A stretch of DNA of 64,000 bases from Hyposmocoma kahamanoa (GCF_003589595.1 NW_020653750.1:2410270-2474269), one strand, 5' to 3'. Counted from the stretch's first letter, positions 47,025 to 58,880 are shown. Program-made: numbers and translations. The notes: generated from the sequence alone by a model not told the origin.

Positions 47025-47350
47025 AAAACGCAAGCTTCGTCATTAATCTTCATTAACCCATTTAAACGTTCTACTGCTGGGCATGGGTCTCCGTCAAAGT
47101 GAGGTTTTAGGCCATAATCTATCACGCTGGCCCAATGTGGGTCGGCGACTTTACACGTTTTCAGAGTGTTGTGAACCTTTTTCGGCAAGTTTCGACGTGA
47201 TGTTTTTCTTCACCCAAAAAAGTTCATGGTAAATTTCAAATTAATTTCTCCCATAAATTCCGAGAACTCAGAGGTTGCGAGCCCGGATTCGAACCATGTC
47301 CTCTGCTTGAGAGGCGGTTAGGTCACACCACTAGGCTACTACCGCTTTTT
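47025..47350 (-). repeat. Full-length SINE: tRNA head plus RTE-like 3' end
   Basis: Minus strand: head GCGGTAGTAGCCTAGTGGTG (A box), B box GGTTCGAATCC (complement of 47288-47298), then a body, then GGAGACCCATGCCCAGCAGT and AATGGGTTAATGAAGATTAA. The latter is the known 3' end of lepidopteran RTE LINEs that terminate in short ATGA/GAT repeats. A shared 3' end would let RTE machinery copy the SINE. About 325 bp. Confidence 0.75.
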
Positions 47351-48385
47351 TAAATGCAAGCTTACTTTATCTTATCAAGCTTATCAATATAGATAGTGTT
47401 TGTTATGCTAGTGCACGGTTAAGCGTGGTAATAATGTAAAATCCTCTATTTTGGACAGTTATTATAAAGACAGCCACATACCAGTCCCGCCCTTTCGTAT
47501 TAATAATTAACAAATAAGGAGAATTATAACCCATCACAGTTTATCGGCCTATTTTCCGCTATGCATTAATCTATATACATCGCATCGGATACGGTTGTGT
47601 GATCGGTAAACTTTAGCTGAAAGTGGGAGGCGTACATTATATCGTGACGGCTTACTCGACAATATCAATAAACAATGATATGATATTAATGATATGGATC
47701 CATTAAGTTTATTGAAGCTCACGAAAATAGTAATTTATTAGACAGCAATTATTTAATGACTCGCATTTGACATAATAACAGTAGAATTATGGGAGTATGT
47801 TTACTTATTTATTTTTCTTAAAATGCATTTTCTTTCGCAAAAAACTTAAGTCAATTTCAGGCTTTTTTACTTAAATCCCTCTTACCGTCACGCTTCAGCA
47901 TTGCATCCATGTTAAACGTGTGATTTTAGCCACCGACTTGTAAGTTTGAAGACTTTGTCTGAGTATGTGTGGCTGTCTGTGTTATCGTAGCTCCCAAATG
48001 TTATGTATTCAAAGCAGTGTTTTTATGTGGATGTTAATTTAATCAGGATGGTTTTTAGTTACATATTTTTATGAACATCTGTTCATGTGTTTTTAGAGCT
48101 TTTTTCAGTTGGTGTAGGGCTCTCAATAATAATTTGCTTACTTAAGACATAAAAATTGTTTGAGTTTAAAATTAAAATGGAAATTTATTTTACATCCACT
48201 TATCCGATTGGCTTTAAATTAGGTATACTATCGAAATCTGATGACATTACAATAATATGATAAACTTGATCTGTAGACTATGCAACTCCTCAACTACTTG
48301 GCTTATTCAATTGGACGACGAGTTGTTAGCTTGCGGTTCAGATTTTTTAATTTTAATTAAACATATTATATACTTTAGCTCTCCT
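47351..48385. other. Non-coding spacer
   Basis: No gene. AT-rich; nothing recognised before the RTE-type remnant. Confidence 0.35.
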
Positions 48386-48655
48386 TGTTAATTAGTGTCT
48401 CAAGACAAAAGTCTTCGATCAGTGTGTGTTGCCAGTGATGACTTACGGCACTGAGACGTGGTCGCTAACTATGGGCCTCATAAGAATGCTTAAAGTCATT
48501 CAACTCAGAAGGTGGACTGATGATCTGGTGAAGGCTGCGGGAATCCACTGGATGCAAGCGGCGCAAGACAGGTCATTGTGGCATTCTTTGGTGGAGGCCT
48601 ATGTTCAGCTATGGACGTATTTCGGCTGTAATAATGGTGATGATGATATTATATA
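48386..48655 (+). pseudogene. RTE-type LINE remnant with internal deletion
   Basis: 48426-48650 reads VLPVMTYGTETWSLTMGLIR, then jumps within QLRRWTDDLVKAAGIHWMQA to AQDRSLWHSLVEAYVQLWT and a stop region. These two segments normally lie about 60-70 residues apart in RTE-type reverse transcriptases, so an internal deletion has joined them in frame. A GATGATGAT tail near 48637-48648 is the usual RTE 3' terminus. Confidence 0.8.
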
Positions 48656-48688
48656 CTGGGTATCTTCAGCACGTTTCACATTCAAGTT

Positions 48689-49685
48689 TGGGTTATACTA
48701 TCAATAGCCTAAATACAATGTGTTGATTTGCATTCTCGCCATATTTACAGAGGTCATTCTATATCCGAAACTGAATCCAAATCATTAAAAAAATAAATCG
48801 AAAAAAAAAAATTCGTAAATTCCTATTTTTTTATTTAATTGCGGTTAATAAATTTGATGTAAAGGTCATTGACTTGCACGGCATCGGCACTTGCAAACAT
48901 TTTGAACAATGACCTTAAATGCGCAGAAAGAAACGCATTTGGGATCTATTTAGTGGTGGGGGCGGGTAGAGATGGCGGGGTAGTGTCATATCGAGTGCGC
49001 GATCGGTAGATCAGTCGACCTCGCTTCCCGTGGTAGCTGCGTATACGTACGTCACGCTGACATCCCACATTCTATTCTAGTCTGTCACGAAATGCCATGT
49101 GGTTTATAGTATGTAAGCAAGAGTTAGTAGTGCAAAAAGGTTGGTAGTACAACGTGCGTGTCTATTCTTATGGCATGATGTGAAACATTTATTTTACGCG
49201 TCGGGTACGAGTGTCGAAGTTTCTGCTTTCAAAGTTGTGGAGTCTAATGTTGGAACCATTTGAAACGAAACTCACGCGCGAATCTCTGCATAGCTAGGTA
49301 CTTCTAGCAATACTTTTATGTAGTTTAAACTTGGTAAGTACCAAATTTATGTTACAAAAAACTTTTTTCAGTAAACTTTTCTAATTAATGTAAATAAATA
49401 GTAAATTATAACAATACTAGTACATAATCATAATTAAGAAAATAGGTAAATAAGCGATCGAGAAAGATTACGTATCGGTCGGTGAAGCGGATGGCGGGGT
49501 CACTGCCCTTGCGTGGTGCTTATGACTTCGTGACAATTTTGAAAAACTTTACTAGATACAATTAGCCGGAGCATTTAACGGAATATTTTTTAAATTATTT
49601 TTTATGATTTAGTATTATTTTTTTATTAATTTCTTAAAAATGAGGAGAATGCAAATCAACGCACTCTATATTACATAATAACCCA
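48689..49685. mobile_element. Possible DNA element with GGGTTAT ends
   Basis: GGGTTATAC at 48689 followed 32 bases on by GTTGATTTGCATTCTC is mirrored on the other strand at the far end: GGGTTATTATG followed 24 bases on by GTTGATTTGCATTCTC (complement of about 49646-49661). The interior (48950-49100 and 49490-49530) is GC-richer. No frame. The 8-base offset between arms and the lack of a target duplication leave this uncertain. Confidence 0.4.
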
Positions 49686-49689
49686 CACA

Positions 49690-49895
49690 CTCGTAGCCCC
49701 TTACTAGGGAAACCCTGTATCGTGTAACCATGGACACACACATAGACAACCACAAATTACATCCAAACTCACGAGAGAAATAAATGTAGGCCATAAAAAT
49801 ATATATCCCGGCGCGGGAATCGGAGCCGGGGTCGAGGAACAGGGACCCCTGCGTGGCAGATCAGCATGGTAAACGTTCGGCCGCGGAGGCACTTA
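49690..49895 (-). repeat. tRNA-derived SINE (family 2)
   Basis: Minus strand: GTGCCTCCGCGGCCGAACGT (head), CACGCAGGGGTCCCTGTTCC, a degenerate B-box region GGCTCCGATTCCCGCGCCGG, then GGGATATATATTTTTATGGC and TTTCTCTCGTGAGTTTGG. Resembles a dispersed lepidopteran SINE; only one copy here. Confidence 0.55.
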
Positions 49896-49947
49896 AATAA
49901 AACCAAATTTCAATGAAATTAAAAAATTTTTCACATGAACACACCGA

Positions 49948-50157
49948 GAGCGCGTTCTCATTATATCGTAACGTTTTATTTATCGTTTGACGACTGTCGT
50001 GACGACAAGTTATCGATTTACGGCAGCCGTCTTGTCGTTTTCACGACAGAATCGTTTGGAGCTGCGATTATCTGTCGTCACATTTTTATCGTGACGATTT
50101 ATTTCTCGTCGTAAACTGCACGACTATGTGTCGTCACGGCATAATGGGAACGTGTCT
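49948..50157. mobile_element. MITE upstream of the receptor gene
   Basis: About 210 bp with imperfect inverted ends: GCGTTCTCATTATATCGTAA on the left and ACGTTCCCATTATGCCGTGA read from the right. The interior is dense in CGTCGTGACGACAAG-like palindromes. A PIF/Harbinger- or hAT-like origin is possible. It ends about 360 bp before the receptor start codon. Confidence 0.6.
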
Positions 50158-50517
50158 AAAGCACTTTGGTAATAGTGATATAATTTCTTCGGTTTATTCT
50201 ATCTCGTCTTGATAAAAATCGATGAAATATTAATTCGAATAAAATGTAGGTTGATTATATAGGTTAATGTACACAAAATTTCATTCCGATAGAAAAAAAA
50301 TTCCTATTTCAAATTGTGTTATTAGTTATTGACCATGCAAATAGGTCAATAACGTTTTTTAATATAACATGATGGCTGATGGTTATCATATTAACAACCA
50401 ATTGGGTCAGTACTAAATAATGGGACCTGCTGCTTAAATATCTTACGTAAAGGGCGTGCGCGTGTGGAACAGTTTTTCTTACATAACCACTTGTTATTTT
50501 CATAAAAAAGCAATAAA

Positions 50518-53500
50518 ATGTATAAACCTGCCGGATTATCTATTATAATGAATAAGAATAACAACAATACAAATGATGATGATTCTAAAAAGCTGATTCC
50601 AAAATGTTTGGTTGCTTTGTTTTTAACTTTGAATTTTATCTTCGGATTCGATTTCGGTTTTACGAAGTATTTTGATTCGAAAACCCAAAAAACAGCTCAA
50701 ATCGTTACGTTTCTAATTAATATTTTTGCGATTACATTATTAAGTTTACCATTCTGTTACATAACTAAAGTACCCATGTACGTTGGATGGCAGCTCTTGT
50801 ATCTGTTGCAATATATCATTGACTGTTGTGTACTAAATAGCACAAAATATAATCTCTATGATTTTCTGACCGACGTCAGCGTTATAGACTTTGGAAAGCT
50901 GAACAAATTTGTGACATTGAGCCAGTTTTGTGCATTCATTATGATAATATACGTATTTGGGATTCACATGATTAAATTGGTACTAGTTACTTACATTTTA
51001 AAGTTTGAAATCGAATACCTCACTTCATTATTACCAATTCCTTGTGAAATTTATGTAATTTGGTATTTCTGTACCGATCTAGTTCCGTTTGTGTTGATTG
51101 TCATTTATTATTATATATATCTTTGTCTTAAAAATCTGAAACAATCGGTTAATGACGTTACCATTAGTATAAATAACGTAGTGAAGCAGTATGAAGCTAT
51201 TGCAGATTGTTATGACAAGATTATGCCATTATACGAGAAAATTGTAAGTATATGAAATTTCTATAATAGGAACATAGCAATAAAACTCCAGAGATATAAG
51301 AGGCCTTTTAGTAGAAGTAGAGATACTTGTGAAAGAGTGCGTCAAGGAAGTACTGCTACTTTACCTGTTTCTGCCACCCAGCAGTAATGTGAACATCACG
51401 GCGTTTTGGTTTTGAAGGGTAAAGGTGCTGGTGAAATTACAGGCACATATAACTTGTCAACTTATGTCTCTGGGTAACGGGCATATTGGCAGTATCAGAT
51501 CTTTGCGATTTAAAGCTCTGAGCAGCGCTGCAACTGTTGTGGACAGGTATGTCGCTTACCGCCAGGAGCACGACTTGTTCGTTCCGTCAGTTCGTATCAT
51601 AAAAAGAAGATAAAAGAGGGGAGCGTTTTCGGTTATTGCTTTTAACCAATCACCATTCCGTAGTTTGTGAGACGCGATCATTGTTTGTACGATTTCCTAG
51701 CCCATATCCCGTGAAATATAAACGAGCTGAGCTTACGAAGTTCTAGCTACCTTACCTACTACCTACTTAACGAACGTTTAAATTCGACTCAGTGAAATCG
51801 TAAACAAAAGTGAAAATCGTAACATCAACCTTTCATAGAAAATAAACATAATCGCTTTCTTTCAGCTAATGCATGAACTGCTGTTAGAGGTACCAAAACT
51901 GGCGGGTATGACTTGGTATGTGATATACTACATTATAAGTGGGGTAAGTTTAATCGTATTCCTAGCCTTTATAAAGTTTATTATTAATTACAAAAAGAAT
52001 TGACTGACTGAATAACTGTACTTGTAGACTGCATCTTTATTGCCATTGCTAGTTTGAACTTCAGTGGAATTAGTGAGTCCTCCTTCTTGAATGCCTGTTA
52101 TTATATACAGCTGTCGTCTGTGATATCATGTTAAAAAAAAACAACCTTAGGTATTTTATTTTCTGTGTTTGGTATGTTTATTTATAATTCGCAGTACAAA
52201 CATCGCCAATGTTCTGACTAGGTTATATAATTTTTAACCGACTTCAAACAAAGGAGGAGGTTCTCCATTCAACTGTATGTTTTTTTTGTAATAAAAGCCG
52301 GTTCACAAACTTAGGAAAAAAAAATCGTTGATTTTCATTATAGGGTGTGCAGCAGCACGTGTGCAGATGCTTATGGGTTATATGGTTTATGCGATAGTCC
52401 AGCATGTCCTCGCCTGCGAAGACGAAGAGACGCCTAGTTCTCCCTTTTATTCGATAGCTCTGTCAGCAGCAGCCAATTGCAAATGTCCTCCAGAAAAAAA
52501 AAATAGTCCACCGTTCTGGCTTAATACGTGATGGGTGACGGACTTCAATGTTTTAAACCTTATTATGCCAGCCTAAATATATTGTAATAAACACGTTCAA
52601 AAAGACTTTTTGATACACGGTGATGCCGGAACTTTTTTCTTCATAATAAACTCAAACTGTAATTCTTGTGTTTTTATTCACTACGTGCGCCGATTCTGTT
52701 GTGTTCTACATTTCAAACTATTTGTCACTTGTCTAACTATAATACTTATATTTGATTAGAATTTGATCATAAATCTCTTTGAGGTTTACTATATTATTTG
52801 CTTATATCTTTTTCAGAAACGATCGTTTACAGCTGTAGCTGAATATATATTTTCTTTCCATACATTTATTCAAGTGGTAATTCCCTCAATACTCGCTGAA
52901 ATGGTCAACAGTAAGATGGATAACATAAAATTAATTTTACATCAAAAAATGTTAGAAGAAAAAGGTATTTCCACGGCATATTTTCTAAATATCTTAAGTC
53001 TAATTAAAACATTTTTTTTCTTTGTTTGTGTAAATCGCAACAACTAAGTACTTTATGGTGGCTAACACTCACTGATGGACGCGTTTTGATATGCAATTGA
53101 ATTACAAGGTCAATTAAACAACAGATGCATGTAATATATGTGTACACATAGCGAAATTACCATATTTAATTACTACATGGATTACTATCCATGCAAAACA
53201 ATCTTTGATTTCCATAAGAAACTCTATATGCAAACAATTAATTGCATGCGAGTACGAGCACTTGCCAACGACAAATGTTTAGAATTTTAGTGAACATTGA
53301 GAGTGTTATATTGTGTATTCAATTTTGTAATGGTTTATCGAAGCAATAAACTTTTTAACGTGTAATTTGAAAACTTTTTCCAGTTGAAGGAAAGAAGAAA
53401 GAAATACTCAGTGTTCTTCGTTATATGAAAGTGCGACAACTTCGACACAAATGTTGGCGAGTGGTGCCAGTGGACATGCAGCTACCTTTCACGTTGATCA

Positions 53501-53553
53501 ATTTATGTGTAACTTATATTATCGTTGCTGTGCAGTTTGGAAAGTTAGCATAA
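50518..53553 (+). CDS. Gustatory receptor, four exons, complete
   Basis: Exons 50518-51243, 51866-51943, 52817-52964 and 53384-53553 join into one frame of 373 codons plus stop. Donors are GTAAGT, GTAAGT and GTATTT; acceptors are TTTCAG, TTTCAG and TTCCAG. Introns 1 and 2 are phase 0; intron 3 is phase 1, and its split codon reads Val. The protein is of the insect gustatory receptor type, an inverted seven-helix channel of taste-neuron membranes. Hydrophobic segments lie at about 28-48, 58-82, 88-105, 132-160, 172-200, in exons 2-3, and in exon 4. The C terminus is TYIIVAVQFGKLA, matching the family signature TYhhhhhQF. Length is usual for the family. The ligand cannot be read from sequence; lepidopteran-specific tandem receptors like this are generally assigned to bitter taste. 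It is paralogous to the gene at 58964. Intron 1 contains a 'GAGCTCCTTG' repeat. Confidence 0.9.
51309..51606 (+). repeat. Dispersed repeat family 'GAGCTCCTTG', copy 4, in receptor intron 1
   Basis: Matches copies 1-3 through GCGATTTAAAGCTCTGAGCA and CTTACCGCCAGGAGCACGAC to GTTCGTATCATAAAAAG, in the same orientation as the host gene. It makes up almost half of the 622-bp intron. The corresponding intron of the paralogue (59684-59904, 221 bp) lacks it. Confidence 0.8.
52228..52330 (+). repeat. 'CCGACTT' family fragment in receptor intron 2
   Basis: TTTTTAACCGACTTCAAACA and GGAGGAGGTTCTCCATTCAA match the first 70 bases of the family; the rest is absent. Confidence 0.6.
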
Positions 53554-53597
53554 AAATCGGCAAGTGTCAGACGGCTTGTACAATGAGTGGTTCTTAA

Positions 53598-54009
53598 CAC
53601 ATTCGCGCGAGTATCGTTCCATTACCCATTGATGCGCTGCGGCAGATATTTTTCTCATACATGAATGCAAACGTTAATAAACGTTTCTTCTAAAGGCTAT
53701 TAAATGAATGTAACAAATAATGATACTCACGTCAATAAACGTTGATGTCCTTAAGCCGCCTGCTGACGTTGAGCGCGTATGCCAGCGAACAATGGTAAGT
53801 AGAATGTGAGTAGTGCCTACTTACCCTGAAATTTGGATTTTGCATGTCGCTAGAGATTCAATATTTTGATATGTTGTAGAGCAATGCCGTTACTATTAAG
53901 ATTTTATATGGTCAAATAGCGTTTTCTTACGTTCTTCGATGAAATAAAAGTACGTTGTTCTACATCACTTACAAAAGTTATGGCGGCACAGTACGTTCGC
54001 GGGAATGTG
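53598..54009. mobile_element. piggyBac-like MITE, 412 bp, just 3' of the receptor gene
   Basis: Flanked by TTAA on both sides (53594-53597 and 54010-54013), the piggyBac target. The ends are CACATTCGCGCGAGTATCG on the left and, on the other strand, CACATTCCCGCGAACGTAC on the right. No transposase frame. It begins 44 bp after the receptor stop codon and contains AATAAA at 53676-53681 and 53734-53739. Confidence 0.8.
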
Positions 54010-54013
54010 TTAA

Positions 54014-54384
54014 ATTTTATCCACCCACTCGACGCCTCTGTGCATAGTCGCATCTATCAGGTCATTGTTTTTGAAATTTATGAAGATAGTGTACTAAGAA
54101 AGTCATTTGGAAGCACATGAAAAACCAAGACAGACGTTCAGGTTACAGTTGCTGAAAACGGTTGGGCTCGTAAGTTTTTATGATAGTGGGGTACGGCAGG
54201 ACTTTAGTCGACTGCTAGTAAACTAACAGTAGTATAAATTATGGTTGGCAAGATAGGTATTGGTTATGGAAATGTTGCGTAATTAAAAAAATAATAATTA
54301 ACTTTATTGAATGTTAAGATGTTTCACCACTATGATATTCATTTATTTTTTATAAATACAATGATCGAACATTTAAAAAATAAT
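54014..54384. other. Spacer
   Basis: No gene or repeat recognised. Confidence 0.3.
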
Positions 54385-54690
54385 TTAACTTTTAATCGAC
54401 TTCAAAAGGAGGAGAAGGTTTTCAACCGGACTATATTTTTTTGCGTGTATTACGCGATTACTCCGACATTTGTGAACCGATTTCGATAATTCTTTTTTTG
54501 TTTGATAGGGGGTATCTCAGTAGTTGTCCCTTTCAAATTTTAAGAAGGTATTCCACCTTTAAGGGTGTCAAATTAGGGAATGAATCCAGTTTATTTTTTT
54601 TATTTCAGGTTATATTCCTTTAATGGTTTCAATGAAACTTGGCAAATAGATTTAATTCCACCAACTTTTGAGATCGGTTTTTTTTTAAAT
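54385..54690 (+). repeat. Dispersed repeat family 'CCGACTT', copy 4
   Basis: TTTTAATCGACTTCAAAAGG, then a TTACGCGATTACTCCGACAT tract, AACTTGGCAAATAGATTTAA and finally GAGATCGGTTTTTTTTTAA. It is the most complete copy together with 21131-21565. Confidence 0.65.
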
Positions 54691-56195
54691 AGTTATAATT
54701 TTAGCTTATATGTAGATTGCGTGATGTTTACTATGTTATTGTCAAAGTGGTTTTGGTGTTACAAGGTTACAAAACAAACTCATTGTATTAAAAAAATATA
54801 CTCATTATATTGTTTATGGAATACTGTCCTAATTAAAAATGGGAAGGTTGAGAAAACACGATTTGAAATTTCAAAAATTATTGTGCGGATATCACATAAT
54901 AGGACCCCTACTACATTTATTTGTAAAATTAAATAATGTATTTACACCCAACCACGCAAAAATGCTCATAAATATAATGGTAATTCGAAATTTTGTGATC
55001 ATTGTGAGTGACCATTTAGAAATAAGAAGACTACCTAACCTGTCTTCACACATTCATTCAGTCAAAGGACACGGAAGTACCACTAATTTCTATAAAAATA
55101 ATCGTTTACTTCAAGGCAGAATTCATTTAAAATAGCCATATATTTTTTATAAAATTTATTTATTTTAAATATATTATGTACTCGTACATAAATAAGGTTT
55201 ATAGAAATCGACATTCATAAATCATCATAAAGAAATTACAAAAAGTACTTTTGAAAGCTGTCAATAGACGCAAATTTGAATATTATTATATTTGATTCTC
55301 ATGTACGATACGCAGGCAGGTAATTCCATATTGTATATGTGTTTAGAGGCGCTTATTATGAAAGGTGTTAAATACATACACCAATATTCATGTTAAAGAC
55401 ACGCAATTTTTATTCTATTTCAGGTGTTTTTGTTGTTAATCTCATTATATCCCGTTATGTTAAAATTGGATTGTCATATTATCATACCCTAGGCCATATA
55501 GAAAGCTGTTAACGGCAAAAATATGGAGACGTGCTGCAATTTATGTTTTCTGTAGTAGGTAAGCCTGAGATGTAATCATCGTAGATTATAATCGAAATAG
55601 TGAACGATTCTAATCACAACAGTTAACAGTGAAAATAATGTCATCTTTTCGTAATGGATATTTTTATAAGCTCACGAAATGTCAGTTCAATAAATAATTA
55701 TATGGCTATGATGTCAATGATAATACAAATAAAGTTCAAAAATTATCCGAATGTATCATTGACTTACAATTATAAATGTATACTTAACGTTATCCTTGTC
55801 CTACGAAAATAATAGTTTATATGTAAGTGATTGATCATTTAACTTTACTCTCATTTGGTATAATGATAGTAGAAATAAGTAAGTATATCTACCCAATTTC
55901 TTCAAAATATGGACTGTCTCTCACAAATGCAAAACTAACACTAGCAACTAAATTGAATTATTAGTATTTGTTTTAGGGTTGAATCCAACTTCAGTCATCG
56001 TCCAAATCGTCAGTAGCACCGGTAACGCAGACGCGTCTGTAGCGTGGATGGATCAATACATAGCAAAAAATGGTCAGTGTCGATGTGCGGTGATGGGCTG
56101 TCATTCTATAATAGGTTAATTATTAATACGAAATGGTACGTGGCTGTCGATGGTCGTTGACCTCACGGTCAACGTTATTTTGCCAACATCGAATA
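54691..56195. other. AT-rich non-coding stretch
   Basis: No receptor exon, other gene or element end was recognised. Open frames at 54580-55135 are A/T-driven and lack a domain. Confidence 0.35.
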
Positions 56196-56197
56196 TA

Positions 56198-57485
56198 CGT
56201 GGATCGCTCTATAAGTTTCCGGAATGAATAAGAAAAAAAGACTATAAATGGTCAGAAATGAATTTATTGTTTCTCAGAATATTCTCCGTTAGGTTAATGC
56301 ACTTTTTCATACGAATGAACCAATTTTGAAAACATTTATGCCACTCATCCGTGACAATCTCTGAAACGTATTTTTCAAACTCTTCGACAGCCTATTCAGG
56401 TGATGAAAATTGTTGACGGCGTAACTGGTTCTTAATTTTTGGAAATAAATAAAAGTTACAAGGTGACACGTCGGGACTGTACGCGGGATGACTCATAAGT
56501 TCAACGTTGTTCACTTTCAAAAATTCATTTTTCTGTCTGACCGTGTGAGAACTGGCATTATCGTGGTGAAAGATGATATGGCGTTTACGGTTGTTTTTAC
56601 GGAGTTTGTCAATTATTTCCGGCAAACAAATGATCGTGTACCAATCACTATTCACGGTACAACGATTCTCCAAAGCAACAGTAGCCACGTGTCCAATTTT
56701 ATTAAAAAAAGAAGCATTCATCCGCTTAGAGGCACTTTGCTCGCGCGCCACTTTGGTTGGTTTCGGCTCCTTTCGAAAGACCCGTACGCTCGATTGCTGC
56801 TTTGTTTTGGGGTCGTAACTATAAATCCATATTTTGTCACCTATTACTATGTCCCGCACCAAAATTTGACGCCCCTTCGTTGAATCTGGTAAGCATGGCT
56901 TTTCACCAAGTGATGCGATCCGTTTTTTAAGCATTTGTCAAATTGTGTAGGATCCACCCAGAGCACAGCTTTTTCACATCTAAATGTTTGTGTAGTATTG
57001 ATTGTATTTGACTCATGCCTATGCCTAAAGATGCCCGAATCTCATGGTATGTCACATGCCTGTCTGTTTGATCATACGGCGCTCAATATCGATGTTTTTG
57101 TTATTCGCAGTGAACGGACCATTATCAGAAAATTCGACACTGAGATTCACACGACCGCGTTTGACTTCTGCAAACCAGCTATAAATAGTCGTCTTGCATA
57201 GTGCTTCATTGTCAAAAGCAGTTTAAGGCCGAGGGAAGCTCCGCTGAGCTGTTAAATTACACTTAAAGTCGTAGAAAATCGTACTACGAAAATTTTCACG
57301 ACTTAAATCCATGGTGACGTAGACAACCAATTTCTAAAATGACGCCACAGTGTAAAAACAAGTGACAGTCAGATGAAACAAACTGTATTCTACAGACAAA
57401 GAGTTCCATTTTCAAATGTTGTAATTACTTTTTAAATATTGTTTATGTAAGTGGCCAGTTCCGGAAACTTATAGTGCGCCATATG
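56198..57485 (-). mobile_element. Mariner transposon, full-length ends, inactive
   Basis: 1288 bp, the usual mariner size, flanked by TA (56196-56197 and 57486-57487). The inverted repeats share CCGGAAACTTATAG near each end. Same subfamily as the fragment at 1-498. The full structure survives, but the transposase is broken. Confidence 0.9.
56270..57312 (-). pseudogene. Mariner transposase pseudogene (DD34D)
   Basis: The minus strand starts ATG at 57312 with MDLSRENFRSTIFYDFK, the expected helix-turn-helix N terminus. It then suffers several stops and frameshifts between about 57240 and 56940. 56934-56392 is open for 180 codons and holds the catalytic region: GDKIWIYSYDPKTKQQS, HHDNASSHT (second catalytic Asp) and YSPDVSPCNFYLFP. 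The third catalytic position, 34 residues on, is Asn instead of Asp (SPCN), so the copy would be inactive even without the other breaks. A further stop (near 56392) precedes the intact-looking C-terminal tail ending near CINLTENIL. Confidence 0.9.
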
Positions 57486-57586
57486 TATAACCAGAAAGAG
57501 AGACGAAATGTCATTTAATTTGTCTGAAAACTATTCTGCCATATCATTACGGTGACTACTGCGCTCCGATTGGTCAGGGTGAATTC

Positions 57587-57617
57587 GAAACAATTGACGA
57601 GTGTCGTCAATTGTTTC
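57587..57617. repeat. Perfect 14-bp hairpin
   Basis: GAAACAATTGACGA, loop GTG, TCGTCAATTGTTTC. Lies about 100 bp outside the mariner. Probably the centre of a decayed foldback element; a transcript-level role is not evident. Confidence 0.7.
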
Positions 57618-57889
57618 ACTTCAAATTTACCAGTTTAACTTGAGCTTTGCTATATGGACGAAAATTGAAAAATTACATAATTAAATATTTCATTACCATA
57701 AAATGTGATTGCGTTTGTTTTGTAATTGTAAATATGGAAAAACTTATTTTACGAAAATTTATTACAATAAATACAGAATATTTTTGGAATATACATAGAC
57801 GTACACACAGGACAGTTGTTGGCGCTGTACTATTTCAGCTTTCTAATTTAAGATTTCTGAATAACTAAATAAGCTTTTATTTAGGATCC

Positions 57890-58345
57890 CGAATGGAAAT
57901 GAACGATGACAATTTAGCCGTAAATGCGTAAACCTGAGCTTGGCGTTGAACTCAACAAAATTCTTGGCTGTCTAATTATGTGTGATGTCCAAAACGCTAT
58001 TCAGCTCAATGAAAAGATCCGAGTGCTCTTTAACAGTTTCAGCGCGTCCAGTAGCGGTGCATCTATAATATCCCTCGCGTATATTGCTATCATCTTCGTA
58101 GCAATGAATGTTTCCACAAGAAAACACATGTGTCATTGATATGCTGAAGAAAATGTGTGGGGAATAGGACAGACCTCTGTGTTATGTTAACTGTCATGAA
58201 CGTAGAAACGTAACTGTCAGAAATGACTCCAATTTCTCGATCATGAAGGAATCCAGCAATCCAGCTACATAACTGGGCTGGCAAACCGTATACCGGGAGC
58301 TTGGAGAGAAGAGTTTTGCGCTAGACCCGATCAAACATATTGGCT
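57890..58345 (-). pseudogene. Non-LTR reverse transcriptase remnant
   Basis: The minus strand encodes a run of RT core sequence: LLSKLPVYGLPAQLCSWIAGFLHDREIGV, then FMTVN, then a degraded palm region (LFPTHFLQHIND), a decayed YADD-like box and, in another frame, VEFNAKLRFTHL. The pieces are in the right order for the fingers-palm part of a Jockey/I-group reverse transcriptase, with several frameshifts. The GVPQG motif is destroyed. Old and dead. Confidence 0.75.
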
Positions 58346-58880
58346 AAGGTTAATAGTCAAAAACTCCTCACCTCAAAGACGCGACAAGTATGCTAAGGTC
58401 ACCCGTTGATCATAAAAATCAGAGTCGATACGCCAAGAAGAAGAAGTAGTTATGGAGTTCTAGGTATTAGTTAAATTGTTTGTTGAGCATCCGTTCAAAA
58501 ACCTTATATAATGATGGAAGTGATAGTTTTAAGGCGAATATTAATGGGCTCCTGTTTTAGAGGCAGGTTGCACTTTAGTTTACTTCAAGAGTCCGGTGCT
58601 CCGTGTAAAAAAAAAGACATCGTTATGTTATACAATTTACAAATTTTTTACATAAAATTATTTTTTAATAAATTAATAAAGTCTAGACTCGTAACCATTT
58701 TCAAAAAGAGAATATAGTGTAGGTAATATTTTCTCTCTTAAAAAAATAATACTTTATTAATTTAATTATTATTCAAATTGAAAAGAATACTATTTTGAAT
58801 TATTTAATTAATTTGATTGTTTGTTTTTAACGTTAGTTTTCCATTAATCTAATGGATGTTATTAATCACATTAACAATGG
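58346..58880. other. Spacer upstream of the second receptor gene
   Basis: AT-rich, no gene seen. The last 80 bp hold the promoter candidate. Confidence 0.35.

Noticed and set aside
56488..57201. Plus-strand open frames over the mariner
   Set aside because: The transposase is clearly on the minus strand; these frames are antisense shadows.
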